A model generated the notes under the pieces. The model was not told where the DNA came from. It did not search any database and saw only the letters and a program-made list of their open reading frames with translations. DNA of 64,000 nucleotides from JAWLHU01 sp041690255 (GTDB taxonomy: Bacteria; Bacillota; Sulfobacillia; Symbiobacteriales; Symbiobacteriaceae): assembly GCA_041690255.1 (NCBI GenBank), contig JAWLHU010000006.1, positions 62,001 through 126,000 on the forward strand. The letters are read 5' to 3'. Positions 52,160 to 61,857 of this stretch are shown in pieces. How positions within the stretch are numbered: position 1 is the stretch's first letter; each line of letters starts with the position of its first letter. The position numbers were made by a program, and so were the translations under genes.

Positions 52160-52402
52160 GCTGCAGTTCGCCGTTCGACAGACGAATATCGACAGAGAGG
52201 CGCCCGGAAGAGGGGTGCCTCTTCGACATTGTTGGGCGAACCCAAGGGGGGTTAGGGGCGCGGAACCCTACTGGTCTCTGGGTTATGCCAGAGCGCGGAA
52301 AATGGCGAACGAAACTGGGAGGCTATCTACAAGGCATGCGGGAGTTTTCTCCTGTGGTCTGGTTACACTAGGGCTATGCTTTGACGTTCGGGGGAGATTG
52401 TT

Positions 52403-53983
52403 ATGGAGTCTGTTCTCGGTCTGGTGCGTCATGCGGGGAATGACGCTCTGTTCCGGGCGATTGAGATGTCGCTCCTCGCCACGCTGGCCGGGCAGCCCCT
52501 GCACATTCATGCAGAGGGGCTGCGCGGGACGGGCAAGACGACGATCATGCGAGCGGTGCGACGGGCGCTGCCACGCATTCGCCGGGTGAAGGGCTGCCTG
52601 TACAACTGCGACCCACTGGCCCCCCATTGCCCGGCCCACCGGGGCTTGCAGGCCTCTGCCCTGGCCGCGATCGGGGAGGAGTGGGTACCGATCCCGTTCC
52701 TGGAGATCTCGCACTCGGCCAAGATTGGCACCGTTGTGGGCTCGATCGATCTGGCCCGCCTGGTCAACCCCGCGGAGTCGGAGGCTGCCCTGCTGCCCGG
52801 GACGATCCCCCAGGCCCACCGCGGGATCATCTTCGTAGATGAGATCAACCGCCTGGCTGACACCTCACCGGAACTGGCTGACGTCCTGCTCGATGTCATG
52901 GGCACCAAGCCGGGCCGGGTTCAGATTGAGGAGACGGGCCTGCCGGCGGTGGAGCTGCCGGTTCAGGTATCGGTCTGGGCCGCCTCCAACCCCGACGAGG
53001 ACCCCGGTCCGTTGGAGGAGATTCGCCGCCAGCTCAGCGACCGCTTCGATTTTGCCACGTACACGGACCGCCCGGGGGATCCGGCGGTGGTGGAGCAGAT
53101 ACTGACCATGGCAGAGAGGGCGACGGTACGGCGGTCGGCGGTGGAGGAGACGCAGGCGGAGCTCTGGCGAACCCGCCTGGCGCTTCGTGCCTCCGATCTG
53201 CGCAAGGTGGAGATGCCCGCCCCCATGCGCCAGCAGATCGCCGGCCTCTACGCCAAATTTGACCTGGAGTCGCTCCGGGCGGTCCAGGCGATCCAGGCAG
53301 GGGTCCGGTTGGCTGCCTGCCTGGAGAACCGGGCGGAGGCGGTTGCCGATGATCTGCATCGGGTGGCCCCCATGGCCCTGCGGCACCGGGTCGACCCGGA
53401 GACGATCCGCAAAGTGACGAACTATCTGAATGGGGCTCCGGAGCGCGGGGATGGGGCGCAGCCGGTCGGGCGCAGCCGGTTCCCGGGGCTCAGCTTCGGT
53501 GGCATGGTGGCGGAGCCGGGGGTCGCTCCGTCGACAGGTGCGGGGGAAGGGCCGGGCGACCGCGACCGCCCGGACGCCTCCCATGCGGCGAGCGCCGGCA
53601 CCTGGCCGACCCAGCACCCGCCGCAGCCCCGCCCGGGCGACGGAGGCGAGGCGTCCGAGAACTGGCTGCGCCGGACCCTCTCGCAGTTGGGGCTGGGGCG
53701 GGGAGGTGAGCAGGGGGCGCCGAACCCTGACCGAAGCAAGGGGCTGGATCGATTCGGCGCAACGCACCAGCCCTCCCCGCAGGCGGGCGGGCTGACCGGG
53801 CGGAAGCCAGACCGGTCCCCCGGTGCCCGGGCCGCCTATCAGGCCGCCCAGGCAATGGGCGGCGGGCGACTGCCCAACCCGGTCGATCACCCCCCCGAGG
53901 CGCCGCCTAACCGGGCCCGCCCCCTGGGCGAACTGCGCCCCGATGAGTGGATTCGCACCGAAGAGGAGTTGGGGCGTCCGTGA
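52403..53983 (+). CDS. Chelatase-like AAA+ ATPase (BchI/MoxR type)
   Basis: A 526-residue ATPase. Walker A is GLRGTGKTT (near 40), Walker B GIIFVDEINRL (near 138), sensor 1 VWAASNPDEDPG, then RRQLSDRFDF (Arg finger region). The first 350 residues match magnesium-chelatase subunit I; the last 170 are a Gly/Pro/Arg-rich tail without fold, not part of that family. A cysteine-rich loop (CLYNCDPLAPHCPAH) near 60-75 is unusual. It overlaps the VWA gene by four bases (GTGA). Confidence 0.87.
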   Translation: MESVLGLVRHAGNDALFRAIEMSLLATLAGQPLHIHAEGLRGTGKTTIMRAVRRALPRIRRVKGCLYNCDPLAPHCPAHRGLQASALAAIGEEWVPIPFLEISHSAKIGTVVGSIDLARLVNPAESEAALLPGTIPQAHRGIIFVDEINRLADTSPELADVLLDVMGTKPGRVQIEETGLPAVELPVQVSVWAASNPDEDPGPLEEIRRQLSDRFDFATYTDRPGDPAVVEQILTMAERATVRRSAVEETQAELWRTRLALRASDLRKVEMPAPMRQQIAGLYAKFDLESLRAVQAIQAGVRLAACLENRAEAVADDLHRVAPMALRHRVDPETIRKVTNYLNGAPERGDGAQPVGRSRFPGLSFGGMVAEPGVAPSTGAGEGPGDRDRPDASHAASAGTWPTQHPPQPRPGDGGEASENWLRRTLSQLGLGRGGEQGAPNPDRSKGLDRFGATHQPSPQAGGLTGRKPDRSPGARAAYQAAQAMGGGRLPNPVDHPPEAPPNRARPLGELRPDEWIRTEEELGRP

Positions 53984-55935
53984 TCGGTCTGGAACCGACC
54001 CTGGGCCAGGTCTCCTGGCACGAGAAGCTCCGCCGGGTGCTGGCCCGGAGCCGCGGCGCCCGGCTGGGCGAGGCGACCGTCGTCAGCCGGCGGATCCATG
54101 TGAGCGAGCCGCAGAGACCGCATGCGCTGACCATTCTGACCGACATGGACTTCGGGCAGGCTGCGTACGGGCGGGAGCAGCCCGGCGAGGTGATCCACAT
54201 TGACATCTTCCATGCGGTGGCCGAGGTGGATCACCGGCTGGTGGCGGCGGCGATCGTCAAGGCGCTGTGCGGCGTGCGGGCCGTCCTGCCCGAGGGTGAG
54301 GGGCGGCTGCTGGCCGACCACCTCGACCTCTGCACGGCCACGGGAGGCGGGCGGCTGACCGGCGAGCTCGACTCCGTCCGGAAGCTCTCGGTCAAGGTAG
54401 CTCACCGCAACCATGTCCACCTGGCCGGCCTCCTCCCAGACGAGCAGCTACCGCTCCTGCTGCCGGTGGTACAGGCGGTGGAGCGGGCGATCCTCGACCA
54501 GGGGGTGGAACTGCGCTGCATTGAGCGGGTCGGCCATCGCCGGGGGGCAGCGGGACCGTCGGAGCAGTCCGACCTCAGCCGGTACTACGGGGAAGCGATC
54601 GACTCGCTGAACAAGGGGAAGGGGCGGGAGGGCGCCGGCGGAGCCCCGACCGAGGGACAGTCCCTCCGGGGCGGCCGGGGACACCAGGGAGGCGGCCGTG
54701 GGAGCGAGGGAAGCGTCCGCGGGGGCGAGGGATCCCCCGGCACGAGCGAAGGCCCCGCCGGTACAGCGGGGAGTCATGCCGCGGGAGCCCCGCAGGGAGG
54801 CGCCGCCGCCCTGGCTGGTGAGAGCGGCACCCAGAGCGACCAGATCAGGGAGCAGCGGCTCCAGACCGCCCTCGACCTCTCCCGCCGTCTCGGCTCACCC
54901 GAGGAGGTGAAGCGGGTGCTGGAGGAGCTCTCCCGGGAGCAGGGCTGGACCGCACTCTACAGCAACGGCGGGAATCAGGCACCCTTCGTCATGCGCCAAC
55001 TGGAGGAGTCCGGGCTGCTCCGCAAGGAGGTCCGGGGCATGCGGTTAACCGATGAGGGTCGGGAGATGCTCGCCTACCTGCACGGCCACCTCAAAGATGT
55101 CAAGCTCCGCTTTCGTAAGCTGATCCGCCGGATCCCCGGCGGTTCCAGCGGGCCGTCCCGGCGAAGGTTGCCAGGGCGGGGGGCGCCGTCTCCCGATGTC
55201 CGCTACGGCCTGATTCGCGGAACCGCCCCTGCCCAGCCCGGCGCCTGGCTGAACGACCTGGCCGTGCCGGAGACGGTGGCCTCCGCCGTGCGGCGAAGCC
55301 ACCTGGAGCGGATCCAGCGCGGGGGGAGTCAGCGGCAACTCACCCTGGGCCGCGGGGATCTGCATGTGCACCTGCGGGCATCGGAGCAGGTGCTGCACAT
55401 CTGCCTGCTGATCGACGCCTCCGCTTCCATGGCGGGGCGCCGGATCCTTGCGGCCAAGCATCTGGCAAGACACCTGCTCGTCTCGACGAGGGACAAGATC
55501 GCCGTGATCGGCTTTCAGGAGCGGGACGTGCGGGTCTTCGTCCCCTTCACCCGGGATTACGCACTGGTGGAGGATGGGCTTTCCCGCATCCAGCCGATGG
55601 GTCTGACCCCGCTGGCACACGGCCTTACCCAGTCGATGGAGCTAATCCGCTCCTCCCGGGTCCGGCGCCCCCTGCTGCTGCTGATCACCGATGGGATCCC
55701 AACCGTTCCCAAGTGGACGATCGATCCCCTGGCCGATGCCCTCGAAGCGGCCCGCCAGGTCAAGGAGGGGCGGATCCCGTTCGGCTGTATCGGGCTGCAA
55801 CCATCCAGGCGGTACCTGGACCAGTTGACCCGCGAGGCGGGCGGCTCGCTCCACGTGGTGGATGAGCTCTCCGAGGAGTCCCTGGTGAGGATCGCGCACA
55901 CGGAGCGACAGAAGCTGAGCCAGAAGGCCCGGTAA
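53980..55935 (+). CDS. VWA-domain partner of the AAA+ ATPase (BchD-like)
   Basis: A 651-residue protein in four parts. An N-terminal domain of unknown type spans 1-190. A Gly/Ser-rich linker covers about 215-290. A winged-helix-like helical part lies at about 295-385 (LEESGLLRKEVRGMRLTDEG). The C-terminal VWA domain has a full MIDAS (LIDASASMAGRR; later LLITDGIPTVP). The GTG start overlaps the ATPase stop. The pair recalls subunits I and D of Mg-chelatase, but the porphyrin-binding H subunit is missing, so the real target is unknown. Confidence 0.85.
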   Translation: MIGLEPTLGQVSWHEKLRRVLARSRGARLGEATVVSRRIHVSEPQRPHALTILTDMDFGQAAYGREQPGEVIHIDIFHAVAEVDHRLVAAAIVKALCGVRAVLPEGEGRLLADHLDLCTATGGGRLTGELDSVRKLSVKVAHRNHVHLAGLLPDEQLPLLLPVVQAVERAILDQGVELRCIERVGHRRGAAGPSEQSDLSRYYGEAIDSLNKGKGREGAGGAPTEGQSLRGGRGHQGGGRGSEGSVRGGEGSPGTSEGPAGTAGSHAAGAPQGGAAALAGESGTQSDQIREQRLQTALDLSRRLGSPEEVKRVLEELSREQGWTALYSNGGNQAPFVMRQLEESGLLRKEVRGMRLTDEGREMLAYLHGHLKDVKLRFRKLIRRIPGGSSGPSRRRLPGRGAPSPDVRYGLIRGTAPAQPGAWLNDLAVPETVASAVRRSHLERIQRGGSQRQLTLGRGDLHVHLRASEQVLHICLLIDASASMAGRRILAAKHLARHLLVSTRDKIAVIGFQERDVRVFVPFTRDYALVEDGLSRIQPMGLTPLAHGLTQSMELIRSSRVRRPLLLLITDGIPTVPKWTIDPLADALEAARQVKEGRIPFGCIGLQPSRRYLDQLTREAGGSLHVVDELSEESLVRIAHTERQKLSQKAR

Positions 55936-55998
55936 AGCCCGGGGACTACTAGCAGGGATTTGCATACCGACCCACGAAATAGTTGACGGAATGAGAGG

Positions 55999-56029
55999 CC
56001 CCCCGCCCGGTCTGTTGCCGAGCGGGGGG
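55999..56029 (+). terminator. Terminator after the VWA gene
   Basis: CCCCCCGC and GCGGGGGG pair around a 13-base loop. Confidence 0.65.
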
Positions 56030-56046
56030 TACAGCGTGCTTGGAGT

Positions 56047-58617
56047 GTGAACGGCTTGGCACGACCGTATCGACCGAAGCGGTGGCGGCTGGAGATGCCG
56101 GACCCCGCTGCCTGTTACCTGCTCTCGCAGAGGCTGGGGCTCTCTCCGGTGACCGCCCAGGTTCTCTACAATCGGGGGCTGACGACGCCGGAAGAAGCAG
56201 AGGCTTTTCTCCATGCGGGGCGGGGACAGATCCTCGACCCCTTCTTGCTGAAGGACATGGATGCCGCGGTCCGCCTGATCCGTGACCGGATCCGGCAGGG
56301 TGGACCGATCATGGTCTACGGCGATTACGACGTGGATGGCGTGACCGGTACCACGATCCTCGTCCTGGCCTTGCGCGCCCTGGGCGCGACCGTGGAGTTC
56401 TACATTCCCAACCGGTTCAGCGAGGGGTACGGGCTGAACGCCGCCGCCCTCCGGGAGATCCGGGAGCGCGGGTTCGATTTTGTGCTCTCAGTCGACACCG
56501 GTGTCTCAGCGAACGCAGAGGCAGAGGTGGCCCGTGAACTCGGCATGACCCTGGTGATCTCGGATCATCACGAGCCCGGGCCCGTCCTGCCCAATGTGGC
56601 GGCCCTGATCAATCCGAAGCGGCCCGACTGCACCTACCCGTTTAAGGGCCTCTCCGGCGTGGGCGTGGCCTTCAAGCTGGCCCTCGCCCTGGAGACCCCC
56701 AACGCGTGGGATCTGATCGACATCGTGACCCTGGGCACGATCGCCGACATGGTCCCCCTTGTCGGGGAGAACAGGGCCATTGTCCGGGAGGGGCTGGCCA
56801 GGCTGGGATCAACCCGCCGCCCTGGCCTCAAGGCGCTCATGGAGGTGGCTGGCGTCAAGCAGCCGGTCACGGCGACCCACATCGGCTACGCCCTCGGGCC
56901 GCGGATCAACGCCCTGGGTCGCATGGGCTCGGCCATGCAGGGTGTCGAGTTGCTGATCACCGAAGACCCGGCGCGGGCCTGGGAGCTGGCCCGCCACCTT
57001 GACGACGAGAACCGGAGCCGCCAGGAGGTGGAGGCGGCGATTCTCCAGGAGGCCTTGCAGCAGGCGGAATCGCTCTCGCCTGCGGAGCGGGAGTACGTGC
57101 TCGTCCTGGCGGGAGAGGGGTGGCACCACGGCGTGGTCGGGATCTGCGCATCGCGGGTGCTGGAGGCCTACCACCGGCCCGCCATCCTGCTGTCGATCGA
57201 CGGCGACGAGGCCCGCGGCTCTGCCCGGTCAATCCCCGCCTTTCACATGCACAGGGCGCTCCTCCAGGTCTCCGATCTCTTCAGCAAGTGGGGCGGTCAC
57301 GCCGCCGCTGCAGGCATGACCCTGAAGCGGAAGGAGGACCTGCCGGAACTCCGGCGGCGGCTGAACGCCCTGGCCGCACAGTGGCTCCGCCCGGAGGACC
57401 TGGTCCCCGAACAGCGGGTCGATGCTTCCATTGGATTGGACCAGGTGACCGACCAGCTCATGAACGAACTCTCCACCCTGGAACCGCACGGGATCGGCAA
57501 CCCCGCTCCGGTCTTCGCTGCGACTGATCTGAACGTCCTGGACCAGCGGACCATGGGAAAGGAGCAGCAGCATCTGAAGCTGGTCGTGCGGCAGGCTGGC
57601 GGGGGACTTACCCCTCCCATGGAGGCGGTCGGCTGGAACATGGCACCGGCCCGCCCCGCCGTGGGCGCCCGGGTCCAGGTCGCCTTTCAGCCCGAGGTGG
57701 ACACGTTCAGCGGCAGGCCGAAACTGCGGCTGACCATGCGGGACTTGCAGGTGGTCGCTTCATCCGCCGATGCCGGTTTCCCGGTTCACGTCGCCGCCCT
57801 GCCCAGCGTCAGTTCGGCAGACTGCCTGGCCTGGGATCCGCTGGCCGAAGCGCCGATCGCTAAGGCCGGCAGGCCATCCGTCCGGGACGCCCGCGGCCCC
57901 CGCCTGGCCGGCCTCCTGGCCCACATGCAGGCACCGCAGCCCGAGGCCGCCGCCGCCGCCGAGGCGGAAGGGGAGGCCGAAGAGCGGCCTGAGCCCACCC
58001 GGCTGCTCTACCTGGAGGCGCTGAGCTATCCGGCGGAGAACCGCTTGCTGGTCCTCACCGCATCGCCCTGGGCAGCGGCAGCTCTGACCGCCAGCCTGCT
58101 CACGGCCATGCCTGACCGCCGTGCGGCGATTCACCTGTGGCGGCCGGGCCAGCCGGAGCCCACGGGCGGCCAGATCGTGGTGGGGGCTCAGGGGCAACGG
58201 CCGGCCGGCGCGTACACCGACACGGTCCTCTATCACCCGCCCCTGCAGCATGGGGCGTACCCGGGTGAGCGGCTTCATCTGCTGTGGGAGGAGACCGACT
58301 GGCGCCTGACAGAGACCGCCCTGGCCTGGCCGTATCCGGATCGCGATGTGCTGGTCGCCCTCTATAAGCTGCTGAAGGCCGGGAATGCTAGCCCTGAGCG
58401 GCTTGCGGCAACCCTTGGCGAGATGCCCGGCCCATGGAGCGCCCTTCGCTTGGAGGCGGGACTGACTGTCTTCCGGGAACTGGGGCTGGCCGGCCCCGAC
58501 GGCAGGCTCTTACCGAGCAACACCAGGTTCCAGTTGGAGCAGAGCCAGCGCTACCTGCGGGGACAGACCGCCCGTCAGCACCTGGCGGCCCTGCAGACCC
58601 GGGAGAGCTGGAGCTGA
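56047..58617 (+). CDS. recJ: Single-stranded-DNA exonuclease RecJ
   Basis: An 856-residue exonuclease. The DHH-family motifs are MVYGDYDVDGVTGTT (near 92), SVDTGVS, VISDHHEPG (near 175) and GTIADMVPL. The DHHA1 motif is GGHAAAAGMTL, and an OB domain follows. The C-terminal 280 residues beyond the core are typical of long Firmicute RecJ. It trims 5' ends in recombination and mismatch repair. The start is the GTG at 56047; a TTG 12 bases later is possible. Confidence 0.94.
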   Translation: MNGLARPYRPKRWRLEMPDPAACYLLSQRLGLSPVTAQVLYNRGLTTPEEAEAFLHAGRGQILDPFLLKDMDAAVRLIRDRIRQGGPIMVYGDYDVDGVTGTTILVLALRALGATVEFYIPNRFSEGYGLNAAALREIRERGFDFVLSVDTGVSANAEAEVARELGMTLVISDHHEPGPVLPNVAALINPKRPDCTYPFKGLSGVGVAFKLALALETPNAWDLIDIVTLGTIADMVPLVGENRAIVREGLARLGSTRRPGLKALMEVAGVKQPVTATHIGYALGPRINALGRMGSAMQGVELLITEDPARAWELARHLDDENRSRQEVEAAILQEALQQAESLSPAEREYVLVLAGEGWHHGVVGICASRVLEAYHRPAILLSIDGDEARGSARSIPAFHMHRALLQVSDLFSKWGGHAAAAGMTLKRKEDLPELRRRLNALAAQWLRPEDLVPEQRVDASIGLDQVTDQLMNELSTLEPHGIGNPAPVFAATDLNVLDQRTMGKEQQHLKLVVRQAGGGLTPPMEAVGWNMAPARPAVGARVQVAFQPEVDTFSGRPKLRLTMRDLQVVASSADAGFPVHVAALPSVSSADCLAWDPLAEAPIAKAGRPSVRDARGPRLAGLLAHMQAPQPEAAAAAEAEGEAEERPEPTRLLYLEALSYPAENRLLVLTASPWAAAALTASLLTAMPDRRAAIHLWRPGQPEPTGGQIVVGAQGQRPAGAYTDTVLYHPPLQHGAYPGERLHLLWEETDWRLTETALAWPYPDRDVLVALYKLLKAGNASPERLAATLGEMPGPWSALRLEAGLTVFRELGLAGPDGRLLPSNTRFQLEQSQRYLRGQTARQHLAALQTRESWS

Positions 58618-58696
58618 CCGCATCGACCGGCACAACGCCCCGACCCTCCCGACAGCCCGGCCCGGCCCGTCCCGTCTCAAGTTCTGCACGAGATCA

Positions 58697-58725
58697 TTGG
58701 CCTATACGGCCTCAGGCAATATAAT
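58697..58725 (+). promoter_or_regulatory. SigA promoter of apt-relA
   Basis: TTGGCC, 17-base spacer, TATAAT; the transcript would begin about 17 bases before the apt start. Confidence 0.75.
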
Positions 58726-58748
58726 GTGTTGTGAGGGGGCTACCATTC

Positions 58749-59261
58749 ATGGACTTTAAGTCGCTGGTTCGCACGATTGAGGATTTCCCGAAGCCGGGCA
58801 TCTCGTTTAAGGATATTACGACCCTCCTGAAGGAGAAGGAGGCCTTTCACGCCGCGATCGAGCAGATTGCCACCCACTTCGAGGGGAAGCAGATCGACGT
58901 GGTCACCGGCCCCGAGGCGCGCGGCTATATCTTCGCCTCGGCGCTGGCCTACCGGCTTGGCGCCGGCTTCGTGCCGGTCCGAAAGCCCGGCAAGCTGCCC
59001 TACAAGACCCGGCGCATCTCCTACGCCCTGGAGTACGGCGAGGATTCTCTCGAGGTCCACGAGGACGCCTACCAGCTCGGTCAGCGCGTCCTGGTGGTGG
59101 ATGATCTCCTCGCAACCGGCGGCACCATCCGCGCGACCATCGACCTCGTTGAATCCTTCGGCGCCCACGTGGAAGGCGTCGCCTTCATGATCGAGCTCTC
59201 CTTCCTGGAGGGTCGGAAGCGCCTGGAGGGCTACGACATTCTCTCCCTGATCAAGTACTAG
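58749..59261 (+). CDS. apt: Adenine phosphoribosyltransferase
   Basis: A 170-residue type I phosphoribosyltransferase, full length for the family: FPKPGISFKDIT at the start, GPEARGYIFASALAYRLGAG, RKPGKLPYKT, and the PRPP loop VLVVDDLLATGGT. It salvages adenine to AMP. It lies between recJ and relA, the conserved Firmicute order. The ATG at 58749 has GAGGGGG upstream. Confidence 0.96.
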   Translation: MDFKSLVRTIEDFPKPGISFKDITTLLKEKEAFHAAIEQIATHFEGKQIDVVTGPEARGYIFASALAYRLGAGFVPVRKPGKLPYKTRRISYALEYGEDSLEVHEDAYQLGQRVLVVDDLLATGGTIRATIDLVESFGAHVEGVAFMIELSFLEGRKRLEGYDILSLIKY

Positions 59262-59301
59262 GCCGCTCGCCGGCATCCTGGTCGATGAAGGGGGTGGCAC
59301 C

Positions 59302-61491
59302 GTGACGACGCTGCAGAGACTGACCGAGAAGATCCGCTCGTACAATCCCGACGCGAACATCGCCCTGGTTGAGGCAGCGTATGCGTTCGCGGCTGCTGCC
59401 CACGAGGGGCAGTGCCGCAAGTCTGGGGAGCCCTATATCACCCATCCGCTGTCGGTGGCTCACATTGTGGCCGACATGCAGCTTGACGCCGTCTCGGTGG
59501 CGGCGGCGCTGCTCCACGACGTCCTGGAGGATTGTGGCATCTCCTTTGAGCAGTTGGAGGCCAAATTCGGCAAGGAGGTCGCCACGATTGTCGATGGCGT
59601 CTCCAAGCTGGACCGGCTCAACTTTACCTCCCGTGATGAGGCCCAGGTCGAGAACCTCCGGAAGATGTTCCTGGCGATGGCCAAGGACCTCCGGGTGATC
59701 CTGATCAAGCTCTCCGACCGCCTGCACAACATGCGAACGTTGAAGCACCAGGGGACCGAGGCCCAGACCCGCATCGCACAGGAGACCATGGATATCTACT
59801 CCCCGCTGGCCCACCGGCTCGGCGTCAGCGAGATCAAGTGGGAGCTGGAGGACCTCTCCTTCCGGGTGCTGGAACCGGAGCGCTACCAGGAGATGACCCA
59901 CACCGTCGCCAGGCGGCGGCAGGAGCGGCAGCAGATCACCCAGGACCTGATGAACCAATTGCGGGAACGGCTGGAAGAGCAGGGGATCCACGCGGATATC
60001 TCCGGGCGTGCCAAGCATTTCTACTCGATCTATAAGAAGATGTACCGACAGGGCAAGGATATCTCGCAGATCTATGACCTGATCGCCATTCGGGTGATCG
60101 TAGATGAAGTCAAGGACTGCTACGGCACCCTCGGTGTGATCCACGCTAACTGGAAGCCGTTGCCCCTCCGGTTCAAGGACTATATTGCGACCCCGAAGCC
60201 GAATATGTACCAGTCGCTCCACACGACGGTCATCGGCCCGTACGGAGAGCCGTTTGAGATCCAGATCCGTACCTGGGATATGCACCGGACCTCCGAGTTC
60301 GGCGTCGCCGCTCACTGGGCCTACAAGGAAGGGCGCACCGACAAGGAGTTCGACAAGAAGCTGCAGTGGCTCCGTTCTCTGTTGGAGTGGCAGCAGGAGA
60401 TCCGAGACGCCCGGGAGTTCGTCGAGTCGGTCAAGGTCGATATCTTCTCGGACCAGGTCTTCGTCTTCTCCCCGCGCGGCCATGTCTTCAGCCTGCCCGC
60501 GGGCGGCACACCGCTGGACTTCGCCTTTGCGGTCCACTCGGACATCGGCTACCGTTGCGTCGGGGCGAAGGTGAACGGCAGGATCACGCCATTGGACACC
60601 GCCTTGAAGAACGGCGACGTGGTGGAGATCCTGACCTCGAAGCAGTCGCCAGGGCCGGCGCTGGACTGGCTGAAGATCGTTCAGACCGCATCGGCCAAGA
60701 ATAAGATCCGCCAGTTCTTCAAGCGGGAGCGCCGCGAGGAGAACATGGCACGCGGCAAGGATATCCTGCGCGGCGAGATCCAGAAGACAGGCATTGACGC
60801 CCACGAACTGCTGCGGGATGACTGGGTCACTGAGGTCTGCAAGAAGTCGGGGGTCAAGGACGAGGAGGAGATGCTCCTCGCCATCGGCATCGGCTCGCTC
60901 TCCTCATCCACCGTGGTCGCCCGCCTTCGGGAGTTCTACGAGAAGGAGCGGAAGGGGTCGGAGCAGCCCGCTCTGCTGGAGTTGGAGAAGAAGGACTGGT
61001 CGGGGTACGGGAAGGCCTCCAACGGGATCCGGGTCAAGGGGATCTCCAACCTGGTCGTTCGCTTCTCCCGCTGCTGCAGCCCGGTGCCGGGCGACCCGGT
61101 GATCGGCTTCGTCACCCGTGGGCGGGGCGTGACCGTGCACCGGCTGGATTGCCCCAACATGGAGGACCTGGCAAAGGACCCGGACCGGCTTATTGAGGTC
61201 GCCTGGGAAGAGACCTACAATGCGGCGCATCCGGTTGAGGTGCAGGTGACCGCCCTGGATCGCTCGGGCCTCCTGGCCGACGTGGTCTCGATCGTGGCCG
61301 ATGCCCGGATCAACATGCTCTCCTCCACCAGCAAGGCGGGCAAGTCGAAGATCGCGACGATCGGCCTCGTCCTGGAGATCAAGGATGCCCAGCAGTTGCA
61401 GTACGTGCTGACCCGAATCCGCAAGGTGCGTGACGTCATGACGGTCGAGCGGGTGGTCTACGACCGCTCCAAGACGAAGGCGGCGAAGTAG
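59302..61491 (+). CDS. relA: Bifunctional (p)ppGpp synthetase/hydrolase
   Basis: A 729-residue Rel protein. The HD hydrolase domain is at about 25-180 (HPLSVAHIVADMQL; ALLHDVLED). The synthetase domain (about 235-350) has KNAKHFYSIYKKM-like block as AKHFYSIYKKMYRQG, then PNMYQSLHTTVIGP and EIQIRTWDMH. TGS is at about 385-450 and ACT at about 650-725. Both active sites look intact, so it makes and degrades (p)ppGpp in the stringent response. The GTG start follows GAAGGGGG. Confidence 0.95.
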   Translation: MTTLQRLTEKIRSYNPDANIALVEAAYAFAAAAHEGQCRKSGEPYITHPLSVAHIVADMQLDAVSVAAALLHDVLEDCGISFEQLEAKFGKEVATIVDGVSKLDRLNFTSRDEAQVENLRKMFLAMAKDLRVILIKLSDRLHNMRTLKHQGTEAQTRIAQETMDIYSPLAHRLGVSEIKWELEDLSFRVLEPERYQEMTHTVARRRQERQQITQDLMNQLRERLEEQGIHADISGRAKHFYSIYKKMYRQGKDISQIYDLIAIRVIVDEVKDCYGTLGVIHANWKPLPLRFKDYIATPKPNMYQSLHTTVIGPYGEPFEIQIRTWDMHRTSEFGVAAHWAYKEGRTDKEFDKKLQWLRSLLEWQQEIRDAREFVESVKVDIFSDQVFVFSPRGHVFSLPAGGTPLDFAFAVHSDIGYRCVGAKVNGRITPLDTALKNGDVVEILTSKQSPGPALDWLKIVQTASAKNKIRQFFKRERREENMARGKDILRGEIQKTGIDAHELLRDDWVTEVCKKSGVKDEEEMLLAIGIGSLSSSTVVARLREFYEKERKGSEQPALLELEKKDWSGYGKASNGIRVKGISNLVVRFSRCCSPVPGDPVIGFVTRGRGVTVHRLDCPNMEDLAKDPDRLIEVAWEETYNAAHPVEVQVTALDRSGLLADVVSIVADARINMLSSTSKAGKSKIATIGLVLEIKDAQQLQYVLTRIRKVRDVMTVERVVYDRSKTKAAK

Positions 61492-61501
61492 CAGAAACGA
61501 G

Positions 61502-61541
61502 GGCCGGTGGTCGGGTTCGTCCGACTGCCGGCCTTTTTTCT
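61502..61541 (+). terminator. Strong terminator after relA
   Basis: GGCCGG ... CCGGCC with inner GTCGG/CCGAC pairing, followed by six T. Confidence 0.85.
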
Positions 61542-61599
61542 GTCGATGTGGCCCGACCCGATCCGACAAGACGCCAGACCTTCCCAGATGAAGCCAACC

Positions 61600-61782
61600 G
61601 CCTCCGACACGAAGCCGACGGTCTCCGACACGAAGCCGACGGTCTCCGACACGAAGCCGACGGTCTCCGACGCGAAGCCGACGGTCTCCGACACGAAGCC
61701 GACCGTCTCCGACACGAAGCAGACGGTCTCCGACACGAAGCCGACCGTCTCCGACACGAAGCCGACCGTCTCCGACAAGAGA
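61600..61782. repeat. 21-bp tandem repeats in the pepF leader
   Basis: Eight full copies of a 21-bp unit (GTCTCCGACACGAAGCCGAC plus G or C) from 61600 to 61767 and a partial ninth. Copies differ at one or two positions. Because 21 is a multiple of three the frame is kept and stays open from ATG 61588 through the repeats into the peptidase, reading TKPTVSD eight times. Confidence 0.9.
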
Positions 61783-61857
61783 GAGGAAGTGTCAGGTCTC
61801 GACGTCGAATGGAATAGGCATAGAACCAGGCTGCTTCCTTGTCAAGGAGGGGTTTCT

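Noticed and set aside
61600..61782. The 21-bp repeats as a CRISPR array.
   Set aside because: The units are directly adjacent with no spacers, no cas genes are near, and the repeats keep a reading frame.
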